Assembly: GCA_030015575.1 (NCBI GenBank)
Contig: CM057344.1
Coordinates: 189,303,044-189,367,043 of the forward strand
DNA: 64,000 nucleotides
Origin: Agapanthus africanus
Lineage: Eukaryota > Streptophyta > Magnoliopsida > Asparagales > Amaryllidaceae
Reading direction: 5' to 3'
Made by a program: the position numbers and the translations under genes
Notes under the pieces: model-generated
Database searches by the model: none
The model's input: only the letters and a program-made list of their open reading frames with translations
Told to the model about the DNA's origin: nothing
Shown: positions 35,000 through 46,384 of the stretch, one piece after another
How positions within the stretch are numbered: position 1 is the first letter of the stretch
Layout of the letters: every line of letters starts with the position of its first letter

Positions 35000-36493
35000 T
35001 GTTTGTCGTTTTCTGAAGTGTCGTTTGCACAGTAACTCCTATTTAACTGTGCTTGTTTTCCTGGAATTTTTTAATATTTATTCAAGAGTTGAATTTTCTG
35101 CAGTTGTTTTGGGGATTCGGTGTTTCGATCGGGGTATCAAATTTTGTCTATTTGGCTTTCCAGATAAATTTTTAGAATATGTTAAATAGTTCGACCGGAT
35201 ATAAATACCCAATTTTTCCCCTGTCGGGAAATTTCCAAGTGTTGGATTTTTCCGTAGTTTGACGACGTTCTAAGTAGTGCAAGTAACGCGATGGACCCTC
35301 TAGAAGACAACAAACCTTAACTCGATTATGTGACCGTCTTGAACTTCCCTTTGAACCTTCGGGTTTGGGGCAGTACGGCGTGCCACATGTGAGGCGTTGG
35401 CTTGACCCTTCTACGGCTGGACCGTCGGTACTGAGGCACGAACTGAATGTTGTTAGACTTATTTCATGTGTTGATCTGTATTGGGAAAAGTTGGGTGTTC
35501 GATTGTTCGATCGGAAAGTTTGACATTTTCTATTTATCCGGAATGGGATACAACAATTGGAATTCACAATTAGTTATGTGATAACTAAATGAATGTTATA
35601 AACGTAGCAGTTTAGTCTCACTTGATCGGTTGCCACGGAATTTTGATGTGATCAAAAGTTCGTCGCAATCACGTAGCGTACGCGGATACTCGCCGGGTAA
35701 ACTTAATAGACAGCCTCACTCCATAGCCCCGACCAAGTGACTGTAGGAGAACCCCGTCGCCGAAAGCATCCGTCCGGGTGCTCGCGGTAGCGGTGTTCCG
35801 CCTTGGTGCACTTCGTCGACGGTATCGGGGGTGCAGCCGTCTATTGAAGTTTGCGACGAGCATTCGATCAGGATGTCGGGAATCTTGTTGAATTACCCGA
35901 CTTGATATTGAAAAGTGTTTTCGATAATGAGACTAAAATGCGGGGTTTATAATTGTTAGGCATGCGATGTCTAAGTAATTCATTTGGTCAGGCATGCGAT
36001 GTCTGAGGTGGTTGCGGATTCCAACTGTTGTAGTTTTACACTTTCTTTTCTGTGACCGTAAGTGTAATATGTGATTTCGCCGGTTTCGTTGCTATATGTC
36101 AACGACAATTGGGATGCGCATATTTACTTACGTTGATGACATGTGATGTTATGTGTTGCTGGATATGTTATATTGGATCGTCGTGTTTGAATAGCCGGGG
36201 GTTTTTATATGAGATGAGTGTTTTTCATTTTCATTCATGTAAAAACTTGTATGTAATATTCTTTATTGGGGCACTTCCAGGTTGCGGAAGTTGTCACCGT
36301 TTGTATATTATTTACTTTTCTGCACTAGGATAGACCCAAGGAGGAGGGCACAAGTAACCGGGTTCTGGAGTCCAGTGGGAGACCAACTCGAGGAGTCGAG
36401 TCCGGGTCTCCTAACTCTAGAATTGGTAGGGTTCCTTGCCGCTCTCGTAGGTGTCTAAGGGTGTGGGTTTGGCTATTCATCGCGACCGTGGAA

Positions 36494-36529
36494 TCCGTGT
36501 TTTATACTGGCTCGTATTGAAAACACGGA
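36494..36529 (+). other. C3 leader hairpin, TCCGTGTTTT type
   Basis: The same fold as at 14461-14496 in C4: TCCGTGTTTTATAC against GTATTGAAAACACGGA. Confidence 0.8.
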
Positions 36530-36875
36530 CGTCCTAGTATATCCAATATTTCATATGATTCTTCTGCTGCGATATCTGTAATGTGATCATGTGATGTTCT
36601 GTGATAGATACAGTATATAGTATATATGATATATTATATAGGCGTTACTTATGTTTTACACCCGCGCTAGCCCTGCCCCGCTCTGCCGTTAGTTACCTAA
36701 CCTAACGGTGCATGAGGGGACATCGTGGCGAATGCGGATGGCATAAGTGTACGTCGTATTTATCTGTGATGTTTAGGTACTTAAATGATGGGACTTCATT
36801 AATGTGATTAATGAAATAAAAGAAACCTAAGATGTTGTAGAATCGAATTTCAAAATAAAACAGGTAGCTACAGTT

Positions 36876-37119
36876 CTTGCTTTGCACAGCGGTATATGTG
36901 ATATATCCTGCACCTTATTCGATGAGGAAAGGACCGAGATCCCTTCACCGGGAGTGACTCCTTTAGCAATAACTGGCAGATGCTACACACTCGGTTTGTC
37001 TTTTGATTGCTTTTAAGTGTTTTTGCTTTGCACAGTGATATATATGATATATCCCGCACCTCATTCGACGAGGAAAGGACCGACCATCCCTTCACCGGGA
37101 GTGACTCCTTTAGCAAAAC
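36876..37119 (+). repeat. C3 leader direct repeat, two units
   Basis: Units at about 36876-36972 and 37023-37119. Each starts 'ttgctttgcacag', contains a dyad of the TATATGTGATATA kind and ends with the 'gggagtgactcctttagc' block. Confidence 0.85.
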
Positions 37120-37253
37120 TAGAAAAGCCTCAAAAACACTCCATTTTAAAAAAAACATTTGATTCTACAACGATATCAAGTTCATTACGCAATAGGTTTT
37201 CAGAAAAACCTATCGTAGCCCTCCGTCATTTCAGATAAGTAGTAGTTAGTATT

Positions 37254-37474
37254 CGTGCTACGTTTGTTGGCCTGCGTCAAGGCGTAGTGTGCGGTAGCTA
37301 ACTGGTGCTTATCTGCATAAGCATATGATGTGATTGGATTAGGGTAGTCGTGCGACTTTGTTGGCCTGCGTCAAGGGTCGTGCGGGTGGGTTTAATTCAA
37401 TCAGGAAATGACGGGTTGAACTTGACTAGCGGACTATGGTTTGTTGGCCTGCGTCAAGGTCATAGGACGCTAGG
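37254..37474 (+). other. C3 triple stem-loop array, CTGC tetraloop
   Basis: Three copies of TTGGC-CTGC-GTCAA, at 37268, 37361 and 37444. The outer stems are GCTACG with CGTAG(T), GTGCGAC with GTCGTGC (two G-U pairs), and CTAGCG-GA-CTATG with CATAG-GA-CGCTAG, the last with tandem G-A mismatches between two perfect stems. The four bases before the inner stem (TTTG) and the two after it (GG) form the same internal loop in all three. Confidence 0.85.
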
Positions 37475-37879
37475 GGCAAAATATTATCGGGAATTTCAAG
37501 TGTTGAAATTTGCAATGAGATTGCATACCTTCTATGAGATAGTTGGATCCCGATACCCGCTGCGAGTAAGTGTTACTCCTGGGAGTGTTTTATACATTAC
37601 AATTAGCCGATCAAGTAGGTGTCTAGAAAGGTGTCAACGGGGTTACGCCTCTGGGAAAACGAGGTTAACATTAATTAGGTTCGTGCGAAAGCACGGGGGA
37701 CCTCCCTCAAAGTACCGCCACTGGCCTGGCTGAAAGATTGGCGAACTTGTAGTGTGTAATTAATCCCGGCTAGTCTTTCCTTTTAGGGTTTGAAGGAAGA
37801 TTTGATAAAAAGCAGTGGGAGCCATTCTGATTAGATAAAATAATAACCAATCTATTCTTAAAAGGGCGCACGCTGAGTG

Positions 37880-37900
37880 TTTTCTTCTCTCTCTCTCCAG
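37880..37900 (+). promoter_or_regulatory. C3 pyrimidine tract with AG, splice-acceptor-like
   Basis: ttttcttctctctctctccag, identical in kind and position to the C4 site at 15847. Confidence 0.5.
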
Positions 37901-40689
37901 GTAGCGACCATATCACGCCTTAATCAAGATAATAATACGGATTATTGACCGAACCCGCTTGTTTTAATGAGCTGGGGAACGTTGGTCCCGCTCCACCTTA
38001 TAATTGTTATAAGACAGAGCAGGAAATTGGGGATTACCAGAATTCCCGTGCCGCCCAAACGAAGAGAGTGCATGCTGATGCATCATCTTCGGGTGTGTTC
38101 ATTATACAGAACTGTTTCTCAGTATCCTTTACGTCCTGGGTATGTGATACCAGATGAGGATCCCAGATATGTAATCTGTTACATAGGGCTACAGAAAGGT
38201 AGAGAACTGAGAATGGGTGATAAGTTTCATGAGGCAGAAAACGGGGCAAGTGTTGCAGCCAAGTCTGTCGGTCACTGTCACCCTGTATTACCAATACATT
38301 GATTCTGAACGAATGTTGTTAGATACCGAACCTGATATACAAAATCATATCAGTCTCTTTATAAGTAAAGAAATGATAAAATTTTGTATTATTGGATAAT
38401 GTTTTGAACATTTCCTATATCAAAAGTTGATCGGTTCAGGCACGTTATCTAAAAGCATTGATGTTCTAAATCAAACTACAGTTCTTAGTATATGGAACAC
38501 ACATAAGAGGAAGAGTTCAGAAATGAACGGATCCTTCTTAAGGTATTGTAGACTAGGTCAGATCAATGTGACCCGACTAGCTGAAGTTACATGTAGATGC
38601 ATATTTAAATCAGTTTGAATCTACATCTTGTGAAACTTGCCAGTCATGTCACAAAGATATAATGACACTAGCTCTGTTTATTGGAAACAGAGAAAGAGTT
38701 AGTGAACTCTTGGGATGATACATGTTGATGTATGTAGGTCCCCTGTCTACACTTGCCAAGACCGGTTCTTTATACTTCATTACGTTCTCTGATAATCTCT
38801 CAAGATTCAGGCTTATGTTCCTGTTGAAACACAAGTCCGAACCTTTTGAGATATTCACAGAATATAAGTTAGAAGTAGAGAACCAATACGGGTATAAGTA
38901 TTATGTCCTTTAATGAGATTAAGGAGGAGAATACTTGAGCACGGAATTCCTGGACTGTTCTAAAGGAGAATGAGATTCTCTCTCAGTATTACTCCTCCGT
39001 ATACACCATGGCACGATGGTATATCGGGGCGGAGCAATCACACCCTATATGATATGGTGTGCTCTATGATGAGTATTACTGAGTCACCTATTTCCTTTAG
39101 GGATTTATGCACTTGAGAAGCTGCATACCTATTGAATAGGGTTCGAATCAAATCAGTTGCCTACCACTTCATATGTGATATGGAAAGGGAAGAGCCCATA
39201 TCTTAAATTAGTTAAGATTTGGGGTTGTCCGGCCTATGTCTGAAAGCAAAATCCGGACAAGCTCGAGGCAAAGTCTGTAATGTAGAACTGGAAAGGTTCC
39301 AGCTATACAAACTACAGCTGATGATTTGATAGAACCAAAGGATTCAGTAGATTCCAACGAACCTCGGCCTCTCCGCCGATCTAGTAGGGTTCCTCACCCA
39401 CCTGAGAGAACTTCGGTTTCTCTATGACAATGGGAGCGAGGATTGCATCATGAGATGATGACCCAACTAGCTTTGAACTGGCCATCAGGAGTGAGACTCT
39501 ATAAGAATGGCTGGATGCTTAGCGATCTGAGATGGAATCCATGTACACCAACAAAGTATGGACTTTGGTTGCAATATCTGAAGGGTTAAATCCCCATCAG
39601 GAGCAAGTATATCTTGAGAAGATTACTTGGTGTAGATGGAAAAGTTGAGACTTTCAAAGCTAGACTTGTTAAAGCTTTTCGTCATCGACCAGGCGTGGAT
39701 TATGATGAAACCTTTTCAAGTGACTATGCTTAAGTCCATCTAGATCCTACTTGCCACGGCTACATACCATGACTACGATATCTGGTGGTTGGGTGTCATG
39801 ACTGCTTTTCTAAATGATGTTTTAGAAGAGAGCATCTATAAGTACACAGCCAGAGGGCTTCGTAGACAGTGGGAGCAGCGGAAACGTGTGCAAGATGCTT
39901 CATAGGATAAAGCAGGCATCGCGGAGTTGGAACATCTGTTTTGATGGATAAGTCAAAGAGTTTGACATCATCAAAATGGTAGGTGAACCTTGTATATACA
40001 AAAAGGTAGTAGGGAGTATGGTGGTGATCCTCGTAGAGTACGTGGATGACATACTCTTGATAAGATAGGAGTTTCTTATGCTACGCTCGATCAATCTCCG
40101 CTTATCACAATGATTCTCCACATAGGATCAAAGTGATACCTACTAAATCCTTGGTTATGGATCTATAAGATAGAGCTAATTGGATGTTAGGAATCTCACT
40201 AGTAGTAGTGAGATGGTATCAATCGATCCTGGGGAGAATCACTGGAAGTGTTCCATGGTGATAAAGACGACTGAATGTCAGTCACAGGCATTGTCTTTAC
40301 CCTCAGTAAAGGGACGGTATGTTGGAAGAGTTCCAAGCTACATACCGTGACATACTAGACGATAAAGGCAGGATACATCGCTACTTAAGATGCTACCAAA
40401 GAGGATGTTTGGGTGTATATTGGTTCATAAGATGAACAATGTTCCTCCCATTGTGTGACAATGGAGTTGTGGCTTATGCCAAGGAACGTCCGTCCCATCA
40501 GTGATCCAGACATATTCTAAGGCAGTATCACCTGATCATGGAGATAGTTGATCTCCAGGGAGATCGAGGTTTGGAGAGTAGACTCAGAGGACAACACAGC
40601 GGATCCACTCACAAAGGCCTGTTCCCAGAGAGAGACTTTTATGGGATGGTTGCGTATGAGATACTACAACCACTACTACAGATGGCCCT
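37901..40689 (+). pseudogene. C3 pol remnants
   Basis: The same parts in the same order as C4: pre-integrase with ENGASVAAKSVG near 38235, a zinc-binding part with CRLGQINVTRLAEV near 38550, an integrase remnant with the YFITFSDNLSRFRLMFLLKH stretch near 38775-38835, an RT part around 39900-40120 whose plus strand carries the YVDD motif, and an RNase H-like end to about 40670. It is broken in several places. Confidence 0.83.
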
Positions 40690-40705
40690 AGTGCAAGTGG
40701 GAGAT
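40690..40705 (+). other. C3 polypurine tract
   Basis: AGTGCAAGTGGGAGAT before the 3' LTR start at 40706. Confidence 0.9.
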
Positions 40706-42909
40706 TGTTAGTTATATGTATGCCCTAGAGGCCATTACTGTACATAGGATGTATATTGGAGTGGATGCTGGGACATATATAGGGAGGACTTTCTTGCTCG
40801 ACATGATAGTATGCTATCTGGTTGAACTTTACCTTAACGTGTATACTGATTGTCTCTCTGTTACATGTTGGTAAAGCCCTTAGGATGTGTGCTTGACTAC
40901 CTGGACTATGATGCGGATCATACTAGTGGGGACATGGTAGTCCATAAGTACATCCTTCAAAGTCCCTAGTCGTGGGTGTATCGAGACGGGGCATCGATAT
41001 ACCAGAGTAGACTAGCGTATACCTTCTCGACCCATACAGATGGGCGTTGGATGATCCCATATCCATTGGTGTTTGAAATCGGAGATGATATACGGGTGCT
41101 CAGTGGAGACTAGGTACACTGGACGGACTCGCCGAGAACTCCCAGATGGTATTATACCTCACGTCAGATGGCAGTTCTCTGGTGACACTGGTACAGAGTA
41201 GTCTGTTGACCCGAGATCGTCATAGAGTCTTGTGTGGTTCCCACTGTGCTTTGACTTCCATCTTACCACGTCCAAGAGGGCGTGCAAAACGGTGGTTTTT
41301 GGGTACAGTCCCGAATCACATGGAGGCAATGAGCGATAGGAGGGGATTCGTCTCTCCCGGTATACGGGGTTGATGTTGCGCTGTGTTCGATTGGCTATAA
41401 CAGGAAATCCCTGGCCAGGGTTGCTGAGATTTACTGGTAAGTGTTACCAGTAGTTTCTCGAACAGTTATAGACCTCATATCGACACGACTTATCGAGCTA
41501 TTGGGGTCTGACGTTTACCACCCCTAGGCGAGATATGCGACATATCAGACGATCAGACCGGACTGTACGGTAGTGTTACTGGTCGGATTCACTGGAGTGT
41601 GAGCGGGCTTGCTCGTCGATATTCAGATCGCTCAATACCCGGGTGGCCGTTATGTTTAGCAGACCGCTTGCGGCTTGTGGGTGTTTGATATGATCATCAT
41701 CTGCTGCCGGCGTATTGACGAGTCTTTAGAGTCCTACACAGAGGTTTCCTGGCTCAAGCGAAACGAAATAGGAGCGCATATGAGATATGTGCGGGACCGA
41801 GAATAATGCGTGTATGTGATACCGTATTCCATTCTCGCGATGAATGTATCGAATGGTTTTATGCGATATAACCTAATTATCGATTCAAGCGTTGATTCGA
41901 TAAGCCGATACATTGTATACTAGTCGGTTGTGTGCGACATGACCGGATCATTGAATCAAGTGTTGATTTAATGATTTAATGTATAATTATATATTTGATA
42001 TATTACTTTGCATTAACTAGTAATGGTTCACTTTAAATGGATTTTCTCACTTGGATTGTGCAAGTTGTATATGTGATATACTTTTATGCATATGTTTGTA
42101 TCATGTTTGATGATGCATATTAACTTGGTTAACTGTAAAGATTAAACCATGGTTTACTTAATGATTAGGGTTTTGATTATATTATTCATTTATTTATATA
42201 TTCATTTTGGAAATTATTTAAGGATGGTGGCTTATTTTGTTTTATGTTGAAGTTTCTTGAAGGTTTGATAAAGTCAACCATTCTTATCTCATCCTTAACC
42301 CTAACCATTCCAACTAACCTTGGTTTAATCTCTACACTTGACCATGGTTTAGATTATGATAAGTTTTGATTTTTCTTTTCATTTTAATTAACTTATCATA
42401 ACTCTTTCATCTTCTTCTTCATCTTCTTCTTTGAAGAAGCTTGATTTCCTCAATGGTGATTGATGATTAAGAGTGAGAAATCCATTTCTAAAGTCTACCC
42501 ACTTCCTATTTCTTCATCCTCTACCTCTTGCCAAGTAGTAGAGTGTGTTTACTTCATAAGTTTCATGACTTGGTGAAGTTGTGAGCTTGATCTAGCGATG
42601 CCTCGACGTAGATCATCTTCGGCATGGACATCGACGACCTAGCTTGCCCATTCTCCGACGAAGCCGACGCTAGAGCCCGGATTTGATTTGGACAGCGGAG
42701 AGGACCTCATCTCGGAGCCGTGGAGGTGGAGGACCGGATCTACAAAGGTTGTATTTCCGTATCTCTTAGTTAATTGTTAACTAGATTGTTTTTCGCCTAG
42801 AATTCTAGCCAACGATCCGTAGTCGGGTTTCTCGGCACCTAGATTTTTTTTTGAAATTGGCATGTTCGATACCTTGTGAGACCTCACTAGTGTGCCTAGG
42901 GACCCTACA
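40706..42909 (+). mobile_element. C3 3' LTR
   Basis: 2204 bp, the same length as its partner, followed directly by GAAAC and then by C2 sequence. Confidence 0.95.
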
Positions 42910-42914
42910 GAAAC

Positions 42915-43237
42915 ATATCACCCGTTCTCAGTTCTCTACCTATATGTAGCCCTATGTAACAGATTACATATCTGGGATCCTGATCCGGTATCATATACCC
43001 AGGATGCGAAGGATACTGAGAAACAGTTCTATATAATGAACACACCCGAAGATGATGCATCAGCATGCACTTACTTCGTTTGGGCGGCACAGGAATTCTG
43101 GTAATCCCCAATTTCCTGCTCTGTCTTATAACAATTATAAGTTGGAGCGGGACCAACGTTCCCCAGCTCAGTATAACAAGCGGGTTCGGTCAAATATCCG
43201 TATTATTATCTTGATTAAGGCGTGATATGGTCGCTAC
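42915..43237 (-). pseudogene. C2 pol remnant, upstream part
   Basis: Minus-strand protease/pre-integrase-like sequence (for example VPLQLIIVIRQSRKLGITR, corresponding to 15949 onward in C4) resuming after C3. Fossil. Confidence 0.7.
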
Positions 43238-43259
43238 CTGGAGAGAGAGAGAAGAAAAC
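43238..43259 (-). promoter_or_regulatory. C2 pyrimidine tract with AG, splice-acceptor-like
   Basis: The reverse complement reads ttttcttctctctctctccag followed by GTAGCGACC, as in the other three copies. Confidence 0.5.
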
Positions 43260-43663
43260 ACTCTGCGTGCGCACTTGCAAGAATAGATTGGTTATTATTT
43301 TATCTAATCAGGATGGCTCCCACTGCTTTTTATCAAATCTTCCTTCAAACCCTAAAAGGAAAGACTAGCCGGGATTAATTACACACTACAAGTTCGCCAA
43401 TCTTTCAGCCAGGCCAGTGTCGGTACTTTAAGGGAGGACCCCGTGCTTTCGCACGAACCTAATTAATGTAAACCTCATTTTCCCAGAGGCATAACCCCGT
43501 TGACACCTTTCTAGACACCTACTTGATCGGCTAATTGTAATGTGTAAAACTCTCCCAGGAGTAACTCTTACTCGCAGCGGGTATCGGGATCGAACTATCT
43601 CATAGAAGGTATGCAATCTCATTGCAAATTTCAACACTTGAAATTCCCGATAATATTTTGCCC

Positions 43664-43885
43664 CTAGCACCCTATGACCTTGACGGAGGTCAACAAACCA
43701 TAGGGTACTAGTCAAGTTCAACCCGTCATTTCTTGATCGAATTAAACCCACCCGCACGACCCTTGATGGAGGTCAACAAGGCCGCACGACTACCCTAATC
43801 CAATCTGCATCATATGCATAAGCAGATAAATACAAGTTAGCTACCGCACACTACGCCTTGACGGAGGTCAACAAACGTAGCATGA
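43664..43885 (-). other. C2 triple stem-loop array, CTCC tetraloop
   Basis: In element sense the apical hairpin is TTGAC-CTCC-GTCAA (ATCAA in the middle copy). The stem-loops lie at 43847-43885 (first), 43753-43789 (second) and 43664-43711 (third). The outer stem of the third is CCCTATG with CATAGGG plus one A-T pair, then one mismatch, then CTAG with CTAG. This is longer than in C3 and changed on both sides. The first keeps GCTACG with CGTAG, and the second keeps an eight-pair stem with G-U pairs. Confidence 0.82.
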
Positions 43886-44019
43886 ATACTAAATAGGACT
43901 TATCTGAAATGACAGTGGGCTACGTCAGGTTTTTCTGAAAACCTATTGCGTAATGAACTTGATATCGTTGTAGAATCAAATGATTTTAAAATGGAGTGTT
44001 TTTGAAGCTTTTCTAGTTT

Positions 44020-44249
44020 TGCTAAAGGAGTCACTCCCGGTGAAGGGATTGTCGGTCCTTTCCTCATCGAATAAGGTGCGGGATATATCATATATATCAC
44101 TGTGCAAAGAAAAAACTCTTAAAAGCAATCAGAAAACAAACGTAGTGTGTAGCATCTGCCAGTTATTGCTAAAGGAGTCACTCCCGGTGAAGGGATCTCG
44201 GTCCTTTCCTCATCGAATAAGGTGCAGGATATATCATATATACCGCTGT
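44020..44249 (-). repeat. C2 leader direct repeat, two units
   Basis: Two reverse-strand units with 'gctaaaggagtcactcccgg' at about 44020 and 44168, each followed by 'atatatcatatata' and 'tgtgcaaag'. Confidence 0.82.
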
Positions 44250-44607
44250 GCAAAGCAAGAACTGTAGCTACCCTTTTTATTTTGAAATTCAATTCTACAA
44301 CATCTTAGGTTTCTTTTATTTCATTAATCACATTAATGAAGTCCCATCATTTAAGTACCTAAACATCACAGATAAATACGACGTACACTTATGCCATCCG
44401 CATTCGCTTCGATGTCCCCTCGTGCACCGTTAGGTTAGGTAACTAACGGCAGAGCGGGGCAGGGCTAGCGCGGGTGTAAAACATAAGTAACGTCTATATA
44501 ATATATCATATATACTATATACAGTATCTATCACAGAACATCTCACATGATCACATCACAGATATCGCAGCAGAAGAATCATATGAAATATTGGATATAC
44601 TAGGACG

Positions 44608-44643
44608 TCCGTGTTTTCAATACGAGCCAGTATAAAACACGGA
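44608..44643 (-). other. C2 leader hairpin, TCCGTGTTTT type
   Basis: The same fold as in C4 and C3, reverse orientation. Confidence 0.8.
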
Positions 44644-46136
44644 TTCCACAGTCGTGATGAATAGCCAAACCTACACCCCTAGACCCCTACGAGAGCGGCA
44701 AGCAACCCTACCAATTCTAGAGTTAGGAGACCCGGACTCGACTCCTCGAGTTGGTATCCCACTGGACTCCAGAACCCGGTTACTTGTGCTCCCCTCCTTG
44801 GGTCTATCCTAGTGCGGAAAAGTAAATAATATACAAAGGGTGACATCTTCCGCAACCTGGAAGTGCCCCAAATAAAAGAATATTACATACAAGTTTTTAC
44901 ATGAATGAAAATGAAAAACAGTCATCTCACGTAAAAACCCCCGGCTATTCAAACACGACGATCCAATATAACATATCCAACAACACATAACATCTCATGT
45001 CATCAACGTAAGTAAATATGCGCATCCCAATTGTCGTTGACATATAGCAACGAAACCGGCGATATCACATATTACACTTACGATCACAGAAAAGAAAGTG
45101 TAAAACTACAACAGTTGGAATCCGCAATCTTCATAGACATCGCATGCCTAATCAAATGAATACCTTAGACATCACATGCCTAACAATTATAAACCCCGTA
45201 TTTTAGTCTCAAAATCGAAAACACTTTTCAATATCAAGTCGGGCAATTCAACAGGATTCCCGACATACTGATCGAATGCTCGTCGAAAACTTTAGTAGAC
45301 GGCCGCACCCCCGACGCCGTCGACGAAGTGTACCAAGGCGGAACACCGCTACCGCGAGCACCCGAACGGATGCTTTCGGCGACGGGGTTCTCCTACAGTC
45401 ACTTGGTCGGGGATATGGAGTGAGGCTGTCTATTAAGTTTACTCGGCGAGTATCCACGTACGCTACGTGATTGCGACGGACTTTTGATCACATCAAAATT
45501 CCATGGCAACCGATCAAGTGAGACTAAACCGCTAGATTTATAACATTCATTCAGTTATCTCATAACTACTTGTGAATTCCAATTATTGTATCACATTCCG
45601 GATAAATAGAAAATGTTAAACTTTTCGATCGAACAATCGAACACCCAAGTTCTCCCGATACAGATCAACACATGAAATTAGCTTAAAAACATTCATTTCG
45701 TGCCTCAGTAGCAACGGTCCAGCCGTAGAAGGGTCAAGCCAACGCCTCACATGTGGCACGCCGTACTGCTCCAAACCCGAAGGTTCAAAGGGCAGTTCAA
45801 GACGGTCACATAATCGAGTTAAGGTTTGTTGTCTTCTAGAGGGACCATCGCGTTACTTGCACTACTTAGAACGTCGTTAAACCACAGAAAAATCCAACAC
45901 TTGGAAATTTTCCGGCAGGGGAAAAATTGGGTATTTATATCCGGTCGAACTTTTTAACATATTCTAAAATTACCCGGAAAAACACATAGACAAAGTTTGA
46001 CAATCCGATCGAAACACCGAGTCCCCAATTCAACCCAGAAAATTCAACTCTTGAATAAATATTAAAAATTCCCAGAAAACTCAGCAATTCAATAAAGAAG
46101 TTACTGTGCAAAAATTTTTGAATGAAGTGATTAACT

Positions 46137-46184
46137 GGCCGCGGAACCTCCGCATTAGGCATGCTAATGCCGCGGTTCCGCCGC
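46137..46184 (-). other. C2 GC-rich leader hairpin
   Basis: In element sense GGCGGAACCGCGGCATTAG, then CATG, then CCTAATGCGGAGGTTCCGCC-like sequence ending in GCGGCC. The inner stem TTAG/CTAA and the outer GGAACC/GGTTCC pair. The primary sequence is unlike the C3/C4 hairpin, but position, size and an ATG in the loop are the same. Confidence 0.8.
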
Positions 46185-46371
46185 TCAATGATCGAATCAT
46201 GGGTCCCGTTTTGTACAGTAATTCTTAGAATCCCCTGCTCAGTTTTCTGCATATTTTTAATTTGGAAAAAATCCAGTTTTTAAAAAATGTACAGAGAGCC
46301 GTTTTTGTGTTAGGGTTTCGGTTCGATCGGACTTCTAATTCCGTCAACGCATCGCCTAAGGCTCTAGCTAG

Positions 46372-46383
46372 GCTCTGATACCA
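46372..46383 (-). other. C2 primer-binding site
   Basis: GCTCTGATACCA on the plus strand, i.e. TGGTATCAGAGC in element sense. Confidence 0.95.
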
Positions 46384-46384
46384 C

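Larger units (their letters stand above)
32549..42909 (+). mobile_element. Copia element C3, innermost of the nest
   Basis: 10,361 bp on the plus strand, with 2204-bp LTRs at both ends (32549-34752 and 40706-42909), primer-binding site 34754-34765, polypurine tract 40690-40705 and GAAAC duplications. By eye the LTRs differ at about 25 positions (about 1.1%). That makes it younger than C2, which it interrupts, and older than C4. It lies in the opposite orientation to C2 and C1, so large inverted repeats result. The coding part is broken in several places, and gag is not recognised. Confidence 0.95.
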